Below are positions 55,201 through 64,000 of a stretch of 64,000 bases of DNA, piece after piece. Every line of letters begins with the position of its first letter. The stretch's first letter is position 1. Origin of the DNA: Adiantum capillus-veneris (Eukaryota > Streptophyta > Polypodiopsida > Polypodiales > Pteridaceae); assembly GCA_014529385.2 (NCBI GenBank), contig CM043957.1, forward strand, positions 82,430,881-82,494,880. The letters run 5' to 3'. Below the pieces are notes generated by a model. It did no database searches, had not been told where the DNA came from, and worked only from the letters and a program-made list of their open reading frames with translations. Position numbers and translations under genes: made by a program.

Positions 55201-58200
55201 GAAGGATTGCTACCATTTGTTCAAGTAGGCTCATTGAAACATGAGAGAAGCATAGCTGCACCATGTCTCCAAGATGCTAGGCTCCATCGAAATACATTAA
55301 ACCCACGATATTTCGTAGATGAGGGGTTTACATTCAAGGTCCACCACTTGTCCAAGCTATTATGGCTAGTAGCCTGAGTGGTTTGGTCTCAAGATTCACC
55401 ACTTTTATTAAGAATATGTGGGTGTTAAGGTCCACCACTTGTCCAACCTATAAGGCTACATCTTAAAGGTTATTCTTTCTTACTACTTGGAGTGACCATG
55501 ATAGGTTTTACATGGGGGTTTGGTTCCAAGGTCCACCACTTGTCCAAGCTAACTCTATTGAAACATAGAGAGAAGCAAAGGTCCACCCTTGTCTAAGCTA
55601 GGGTCCATTGAAACATGGAGAGAAGGATGCTCCACCATTTGTCCAAGGTAGGCTCCATTGAAACATGAGGAGAAGCAAGGTGCACCATGTCTCCAAGATG
55701 CTAGGCTCCATCGAAAAACATTAAACCCACGATATGTCGTAGATGAGGGGTTTACATTCAAGGTCCACCACTTGTCCAAGCTATTATCACTAGTAGCATG
55801 AGTGGTTTTGTCTCAAGATTCACCATTTTTCACTCTATGTCATTATATTAAGAATATGTGGGTGTTAAGGTCCACCACTTGTCCAACCTATAAGGCTACA
55901 TCTTAAAGGTTATTCTTTCTTACCACTTGGAGTGACCATGATAGGTTTTACATGGGGGTTTGGTTCCAAGGTCCACCACTTGTCCAAGCTAACTCTATTG
56001 AAACATAGAGAGAAGCAAAGGTCCACCACTTGTCCAAGCTAGGGTCCATTGAAACATGGAGAGAAGGATGCTCCACCATTTGTCGAAGCTAAACTCTATT
56101 GAAACATCGGGGTTTACGTTCAAGGTCCAACACTTGTCCAAGCTATTAGTGCTAGTAGCATGAGTGGTTTTGTCTCAAGATTCACCACTTTTTCACTCTA
56201 TGTCATTATATTAAGAATATTGGGGTGTTAAGGTCCACCACTTGTCCAACCTATAAGGCTACATCTTAAAGGTTATTCTTTCTTACCACTTGGAGTGACC
56301 ATGATAAGTTTTACATGGGGGTTTGGTTCCAAGGTCCACCACTTGTCCAAGCTAACTCTATTGAAACATAGAGAGAAGCAAAGGTCCACCACTTGTCCAA
56401 GCTAGGGTCCATTGAAACATGGAGAGAAGGATGCTCCACCATTTGTCCAAGATAGGCTCCATTGAAACATGAGGAGAAGCAAGGTGCACCATGTCTCCAA
56501 GATGCTAGGCTCCATCGAAAAACATTAAACCCACGATTTGTCGTAGATGAGGGGTTTACATTCAAGGTCCAACACTTGTCCAAGCTATTATTGCTAGTAG
56601 CATGAGTGGTTTGGTCTCAAGATTCACCACTTTTTCACTCTATGTCATTATATTAAGAATATAGGGTGTTAAGGTCCACCACTTGTCCAACCTATAAGGC
56701 TATATCTTAAAGGTTATTCTTTCTCACCACTTGGAGTGACCATGATAGGTTTTACATGGGGGTTTGGTTCCAAGGTCCACCACTTGTCCAAGCTAACTCT
56801 ATTGAAACATAGAGAGAAACAAAGGTCCACCACTTGTCCAAGCTAGGGTCCATTGAAACATGGAGAGAAGGATGCTCCACCATTTGTCCAAGATAGGCTC
56901 CATTGAAACATGACGAGAAGCAAGTTGCACCATGTCTCCAAGATGCTAGGCTCCATCGAAATACATTAAACCCACGATATTCGTAGATGAGGGGTTTACA
57001 TTCAAGGTCCACCACTTGTCCAAGCTATTATTGGTTAGTAGCCTGAGTGGTTTGGTCTCAAGATTCACCACTTTTATTAAGAATATGTGGGTGTTAAGGT
57101 CCACCACTTGTCCAACCTATAAGGCTATATCTTAAAGGTTATTCTTTCTTCCACTTGGAGTGACCATGATAGGTTTTACATGGGGGTTTGGTTCCAAGGT
57201 CCACCACTTGTCCAAGCTAACTCTATTGAAACATAGAGAGAAGCAAAGGTCCACCACTTGTCCAAGCTAGGGTCCATTGAAACATGGAGAGAAGGATGCT
57301 CCACCATTTGTCCAAGATAGGCTCCATTGAAACATGAGGAGAAGCAAGGTGCACCATGTCTCCAAGATGCTAGGCTCCATGAAAAACATTAAACCCACGA
57401 TATGTCGTAGATGAGGGGTTTACATTCAAGGTCCACCACTTGTCCAAGCTATTATTGCTAGTAGCATGAGTGGTTTTGTCTCAAGATTCACCATTTTTCC
57501 ACTCTATGTCATTATATTAAGAATATGCGGTGTTAAGGTCCACCACTTGTCCAACCTATAAGGCTACATCTTAAAGGTTATTCTTTATTCACTTGGAGTG
57601 ACCATGATAGGTTTTACATGGGGGTTTGGTTCCAAGGTCCACCACTTGTCCAAGCTAACTCTATTGAAACATAGAGAGAAGCAAAGGTCCACCACTTGTC
57701 CAAGCTAGGCTCCATTGAAACATGGAGAGAAGGATGCTCACCATTTGTCGAAGCTTAACTATATTGAAACATGGGGGGGTTTAGTTCAAGGTCCACATTG
57801 TCCAAGCTATTTGTGCTAGTAGCATGAGGGTTTTGTCTCAAGATTCACCACTTTTTCACTCTATGTCATTATATTAAGAATATTAGGGTGTTTAGGTCCA
57901 CCACTTGTCCAACCTATAAGGCTATATCTTAAAGGTTATTCTTTCTCACCACTTGGAGTGACCATGATAGGTTTTACATGGGGGTTTGGTTCCAAGGTCC
58001 ACCACTTGTCCAAGCTAACTCTATTGAAACATAGAGAGAAGCAAAGGTCCACCACTTGTCCAAGCTAGGGTCCATTGAAACATGGAGAGAAGGATGCTCC
58101 ACCATTTGTCCAAGATAGGCTCCATTGAAACATGAAGAGAAGCAAGATGCACGATGTCTCCAAGATGCTAGGCTCCATCGAAATACCTTAAACCCACGAT

Positions 58201-61200
58201 ATTTCGTAGATGGGGGGTTTACTTTCCAGGTCCACCACTTGTCCAAGCTATTATCGCTAGTAGCATGATTTGGTCTCAAGATTCACCACTTTTATTAAAA
58301 ATTTTGTGGGGTTAAGGTCCACCACTTGTCCAACCTATAAGGCTACATCTTAAAGGTTATTCTTGCTTACTACTTGGAGTGACCATGATAGGTTTTACAT
58401 GGGGGTTTGGTTCCAAGGTCCACCACTTGTCCAAGCTAACTCTATTGAAACATAGAGAGAAGCAAAGGTCCACCCCTTGTCTAAGCTAGGGTCCATTGAA
58501 ACATGGAGAGAAGGATGCTCCACCATTTGTCCAAGGTAGGCTCCATTGAAACATGAGGAGAAGCAAGGTGCACCATGTCTCCAAGATGCTAGGCTCCATC
58601 GAAAAACATTAAACCCACGATATGTCGTAGATGAGGGGTTTACATTCAAGGTCCAACACTTGTCCAAGCTATTATTGCTAGTAGCATGAGTGGTTTTGTC
58701 TCAAGATTCACCACTTTTCACTCTATGTCATTATATTAAGAATATTGGGTGTTAAGGTCCACCACTTGTCCAACCTATAAGGCTATATCTTAAAGGTTAT
58801 TCTTTCTTACCACTTGGAGTGACCATGATAGGTTTTACATGGGGGTTTGGTTCCAAGGTCCACCACTTGTCCAAGCTAACTCTATTGAAACATAGAGAGA
58901 AGCAAAGGTCCACCCCTTGTCTAAGCTAGGGTCCATTGAAACATGGAGAGAAGGATGCTCCACCATTTGTCCAAGGTAGGCTCCATTGAAACATGAGGAA
59001 AGCAAGGTGCACCATGTCTCCAAGATGCTAGGCTCCATCGAAAAACATTAAACCCACGATATGTCGTAGATGAGGGGTTTACATTCAAGGTCCAACACTT
59101 GTCCAAGCTATTAGTGCTAGTAGCATGAGTGGTTTTGTCTCAAGATTCACCACTTTTTCACTCTATGTCATTATATTAGAATATTAGGGTGTTAAGGTCC
59201 ACCACTTGTCCAACCTATAAGGCTATATCTTAAAGGTTATTCTTTCTTACCACTTGGAGTGACCATGATAGGTTTTACATGGGGGTTTGGTTCCAAGGTC
59301 CACCACTTGTCCAAGCTAACTCTATTGAAACATAGAGAGAAACAAAGGTCCACCACTTGTCCAAGCTAGGGTCCATTGAAACATGGAGAGAAGGATGCTC
59401 CACCATTTGTCCAAGATAGGCTCCATTGAAACATGACGAGAAGCAAGCTGCACCATGTCTCCAAGATGCTAGGCTCCATCGAAATACATTAAACCCACGA
59501 TATTTCGTAGATGAGGGGTTTACATTCAAGGTCCACCACTTGTCCAAGCTATTATTGCTAGTAGCCTGAGTGGTTTGGTCTCAAGATTCACCACTTTTAT
59601 TAAGAATATGTGGGTGTTAAGGTCCACCACTTGTCCAACCTATAAGGCTACATCTTAAAGGTTATTCTTTCTTACTACTTGGAGTGACCATGATAGGTTT
59701 TACATGGGGGTTTGGTTCCAAGGTCCACCACTTGTCCAAGCTAACTCTATTGAACATAGAGAGAAGCAAAGGTCCACCCTTGTCTAAGCTAGGGTCCATT
59801 GAAACATGGAGAGAAGGATGCTCCACCATTTGTCCAAGGTAGGCTCCATTGAAACATGAGGAGAAGCAAGGTGCACCATGTCTCCAAGATGCTAGGCTCC
59901 ATCGAAAAACATTAAACCCACGATATGTCGTAGATGAGGGGTTTACATTCAAGGTCCACCACTTGTCCAAGCTATTATTGCTAGTAGCATGAGTGGTTTG
60001 GTCTCAAGATTCACCATTTTTCCACTCTATGTCATTATATTAAGAATATGGGTGTTAAGGTCCACCACTTGTCCAACCTATAAGGCTACATCTTAAAGGT
60101 TATTCTTTCTTACCACTTGGAGTGACCATGATAGGTTTTACATGGGGGTTTGGTTCCAAGGTCCACCACTTGTCCAAGCTAACTCTATTGAAACATAGAG
60201 AGAAGCAAAGGTCCACCACTTGTCTAAGCTAGGCTCCATTGAAACATGGAGAGAAGGATGCTCCACCATTTGTCGAAGTAACTCTATTGAAACATGGGGT
60301 GTTTACGTTCAAGGTCCACCACTTGTCCAAACTATTAGTGCTAGTAGCATGAGTGGTTTTGTCTCAAGATTCACCACTTTTTCACTCTATGTCATTATAT
60401 TAAGAATATTAGGGTGTTAAGGTCCACCACTTGTCCAACCTATAAGGCTATATCTTAAAGGTTATTCTTTCTCACCACTTGGAGTGACCATGATAGGTTT
60501 TACATGGGGTTTGGTTCCAAGGTCCACCACTTGTCCAAGCTAACTCTATTGAAAACATAGAGAGAAGCAAAGGTCCACCACTTGTCCAAGCTAGGGTCCA
60601 TTGAAACATGGAGAGAAGGATGCTCCACCATTTGTCCAAGATAGGCTCCATTGAAACATGAAGAGAAGCAAGATGCACCATGTCTCCAAGATGCTAGGCT
60701 CCATCGAAATACCTTAAACCCACGATTTCGTAGATGGGGGGTTTACATTCAAGGTCCACCACTTGTCCAAGCTATTATCGCTAGTAGCATGTGGTTTGGT
60801 CTCAAGATTCACCACTTTTATTAAGAATATGTGGGTGTTAAGGTCCACCACTTGTCCAACCTATAAGGCTACATCTTAAAGGTTATTCTTTCTTACTACT
60901 TGGAGTGACCATGATAGGTTTTACATGGGGGTTTGGTTCCAAGGTCCACCACTTGTCCAAGCTAACTCTATTGAAACATAGAGAGAAGCAAAGGTCCACC
61001 CCTTGTCTAAGCTAGGGTCCATTGAAACATGGAGAGAAGGATGCTCCACCATTTGTCCAAGGTAGGCTCCATTGAAACATGAGGAGAAGCAAGGTGCACC
61101 ATGTCTCCAAGATGCTAGGCTCCATCGAAAACATTAAACCCACGATATGTCGTAGATGAGGGGTTTACATTCAAGGTCCACCACTTGTCCAAGCTATTAG

Positions 61201-64000
61201 TGCTAGTAGCATGAGTGGTTTTGTCTCAAGATTCACCACTTTTTCACTCTATGTCATTATATTAAGAATATTAGGGTGTTAAGGTCACCACTTGTCCAAC
61301 CTATAAGGCTATATCTTAAAGGTTATTCTTTCTCACCACTTGGAGTGACCATGATAGGTTTTACATGGGGGTTTGGTTCCAAGGTCCACCACTTGTCCAA
61401 GCTAACTCTATTGAAACATAGAGAGAAACAAAGGTCCACCACTTGTCCAAGCTAGGGTCCATTGAAACATGGAGAGAAGGATGCTCCACCATTTGTCCAA
61501 GATAGGCTCCATTGAAACATGACGAGAAGCAAGCTGCACCATGTCTCAAGATGCTAGGCTCCATCGAAATACATTAAACCCACGATATTTCGTAGATGAG
61601 GGGTTTACATTCAAGGTCCACACTTGTCCAAGCTATTATTGTTATAGCCTGAGTGGTTTGGTCTCAAGATTCACCACTTTTATTAAGAATATGTGGGTGT
61701 TAAGGTCCACCACTTGTCCAACCTATAAGGCTACATCTTAAAGGTTATTCTTTCTTACTACTTGGAGTGACCATGATAGGTTTTACATGGGGGTTTGGTT
61801 CCAAGGTCCACCACTTGTCCAAGCTAACTCTATTGAAACATAGAGAGAAGCAAAGGTCCACCCCTTGTCCAAGCTAGGGTCCATTGAAACATGGAGAGAA
61901 GGATGCTCCACCATTTGTCCAAGGTAGGCTCCATTGAAACATGAGGAGAAGCAAGGTGCACCATGTCTCCAAGATGCTAGGCTCCATTGAAAAACATTAA
62001 ACCCACGATATGTCGTAGATGAGGGGTTTACATTCAAGGTCCACCACTTGTCCAAGCTATTATCACTAGTAGCTGAGTGGTTTTGTCTCAAGATTCACCA
62101 TTTTTCACTCTATGTCATTATATTAAGAATATGTGCGTGTTAAGGTCCACCACTTGTCCAACCTATAAGGCTACATCTTAAAGGTTATTCTTTCTTACCA
62201 CTTGGAGTGACCATGATAGGTTTTACATGGGGCTTTGGTTCCAAGATCCACCACTTGTCCAAGCTAACTCTATTGAATCATAGAGAGAAGCAAAGGTCCA
62301 CCACTTGTCTAAGCTAGGCTCCATTGAAACATGGAGAGAAGGATGCTCCACCATTTGTCGAAGCTAACTCTATTGAAACATGGGGGGTTTACGTTCAAGG
62401 TCCACCACTTGTCCAAGCTATTAGTGCTAGTAGCATGAGTGGTTTTGTCTCAAGATTCACCACTTTTTCACTCTATGTCATTATATTAAGAATATTGGGT
62501 GTTAAGGTCCACCACTTGTCCAACCTATAAGGCTATATCTTAAAGGTTATTCTTTCTCACCACTTGGAGTGACCATGATAGGTTTTACATGGCGGTTTGG
62601 TTCCAAGGTCCACCACTTGTCCAAGCTAACTCTATTGAATAATAGAGAGAAGCAAAGGTCCACCACTTGTCCAAGCTAGGGTCCATTGAAACATGGAGAG
62701 AAGGATGCTCCACCATTTGTCCAAGATAGGCTCCATTGAAACATGAAGAGAAGCAAGATGCACCATGTCTCCAAGATGCTAGGCTCCATCGAAATACATT
62801 AAACCCACGATATTTCGTAGATGAGGGGTTTACATTCAAGGTCCACCACTTGTCCAAGCTATTATTGGTTAGTAGCCTGAGTGGTTTGGTCTCAAGATTC
62901 ACCACTTTTATTAAGAATATGTGGGTGTTAAGGTCCACCACTTGTCCAACCTATAAGGCTACATCTTAAAGGTTATTCTTTCTTACTACTTGGAGTGACC
63001 ATGATAGGTTTTACATGGGGGTTTGGTTCCAAGGTCCACCACTTGTCCAAGCTAACTCTATTGAAACATAGAGAGAAGCAAAGGTCCACCCCTTGTCTAA
63101 GCTAGGGTCCATTGAAACATGGAGAGAAGGATGCTCCACCATTTGTCCAAGGTAGGCTCCATTGAAACATGAGGAGAAGCAAGGTGCACCATGTCTCCAA
63201 GATGCTAGGCTCCATCGAAAAACATTAAACCCACGATATGTCGTAGATGAGGGTTTACATTCAAGGTCCACCACTTGTCCAAGCTATTAGTGCTAGTAGC
63301 ATGAGTGGTTTTGTCTCAAGATTCACCACTTTTTCACTCTATGTCATTATATTAAGAATATGAGGGTGTTAAGGTCCACCACTTGTCCAACCTATAAGGC
63401 TATATCTTAAAGGTTATTCTTTCTCACCACTTGGAGTGACCATGATAGGTTTTACATGGGGGTTTGGTTCCAAGGTCCACCACTTGTCCAAGCTAACTCT
63501 ATTGAAACATAGAGAGAAACAAAGGTCCACCACTTGTCCAAGCTAGGGTCCATTGAAACATGGAGAGAAGGATGCTCCACCATTTGTCCAAGATAGGCTC
63601 CATTGAAACATGACGAGAAGCAAGCTGCACCATGTCTCCAAGATGCTAGGCTCCATCGAAATACATTAAACCCACGATATTTCGTAGATGAGGGGTTTAC
63701 ATTCAAGGTCCACCACTTGTCCAAGCTATTATTGGTTAGTAGCCTGAGTGGTTTGGTCTCAAGATTCACCACTTTTATTAAGAATATGTGGGTGTTAAGG
63801 TCCACCACTTGTCCAACCTATAAGGCTACATCTTAAAGGTTATTCTTTCTTACTACTTGGAGTGACCATGATAGGTTTTACATGGGGGTTTGGTTCCAAG
63901 GTCCACCACTTGTCCAAGCTAACTCTAATGAAACATAGAGAGAAGCAAAGGTCCACCCCTTGTCTAAGCTAGGGTCCATTGAAACATGGAGAGAAGGATG
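49201..64000 (+). repeat. Higher-order satellite array (~50-bp related subunits in ~362/424/440-bp units)
   Basis: At least 33 units anchored on TTTACATGGGGGTTTGGTTCC are present to the window end. Each unit holds about seven subunits centred on CCACCACTTGTCCAAGC, of which the first three are about 50 bp each. Counted by eye, anchor spacing from 53361 runs 424, 441, 425, 437, 422, 440, 363, 441, 424, 438, 360, 421, 440, 440, 425, 438, 362, 421, 440, 422, 440, 362, 426, 441, 426. Long and medium units tend to alternate, with a short unit every four to six. Units of one class are nearly identical (for example 53361-53785 and 54226-54651), showing recent homogenisation. The array continues past the window. 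No gene is encoded; the recurrent ~90-codon minus-strand frame follows from the repeat. Confidence 0.95.

Noticed and set aside
49201-64000. CRISPR-like regularity of a conserved ~22-bp motif with variable spacers
   Set aside because: The spacers themselves repeat in a fixed order in every unit, unit size is ~360-440 bp, there are no cas genes and the context is plant. It is a higher-order satellite.
49201-64000. A family of ~90-residue minus-strand proteins (..AWTSGGPWNQTPM) as real genes
   Set aside because: They arise from satellite homogenisation, have no recognisable domain, and subunits of ~50 bp appear in different frames within one unit.

Overview
The window is eukaryotic nuclear DNA from a land plant. 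Plant-type CACTA and LTR elements, a cytochrome P450 remnant, a PPR remnant, a heavy-metal-associated (HMA) domain fragment, short GT-AG introns and very abundant CT/GA and CA microsatellites all point that way. The repeat density, the style of the PPR remnant and the unfamiliar SET, FCP1-like and ParB-like gene remnants make a large-genome non-seed plant such as a fern plausible, but that is inference. No bacterial genes, rRNA, clear tRNA gene or CRISPR array was seen.

Layout. 1-4.1 kb holds no recognisable gene. 4,288-13,853 is a complete CACTA (En/Spm) transposon with matching 12-bp terminal inverted repeats and ATA flanks. It carries a hairpin-rich 5' end, an HMA gene fragment, a broken TNP2-like transposase, a second En/Spm-type protein gene and a repeat-rich 3' end. 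A gag-protease-only Copia element (10,102-13,345, TSD TTTGT) is nested inside it. A minus-strand P450 pseudogene, split by an 80-nt foldback, follows at 13.9-14.8 kb. 15-19.8 kb is microsatellite-rich and otherwise silent. 19.8-29 kb is a patchwork: a PPR remnant, a Ty3/gypsy integrase fragment, a ParB-like fragment, a possible Alba-like fragment, a very G-rich tract, a Ty3/gypsy gag-protease fragment and a truncated Copia element. 29,012-34,187 is a full-length Copia retrotransposon with 227-bp LTRs that look identical and a CTTAT target duplication, yet its frame is broken about a dozen times.

34.2-64 kb is dominated by one satellite family built on a motif around CCACCACTTGTCC. It lies in one orientation at 34.2-40.4 kb and in the other from about 42.8 kb to the window end. 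From about 49.2 kb it forms a regular higher-order array with units of about 362, 424 and 440 bp, apparently grouped into a super-unit near 2.09 kb. Minus-strand gene remnants sit within the satellite domain: two FCP1/NIF-like proteins (36.6-37.4 and 41.4-42.6 kb), a SET-domain protein (43.2-43.8 kb) and a long gene with a ParB-like DGQH core and a possible methyltransferase-like C-terminus (46.3-49.0 kb).

Most reading frames here are broken by single-base shifts, many in homopolymers, including in the Copia element whose LTRs look identical. Sequence error must therefore be excluded before calling these genes dead. The observations most worth following are the ParB/methyltransferase-like family (two loci), the higher-order satellite and its orientation switch, the gene fragment inside the CACTA element, and the foldback inside the P450.
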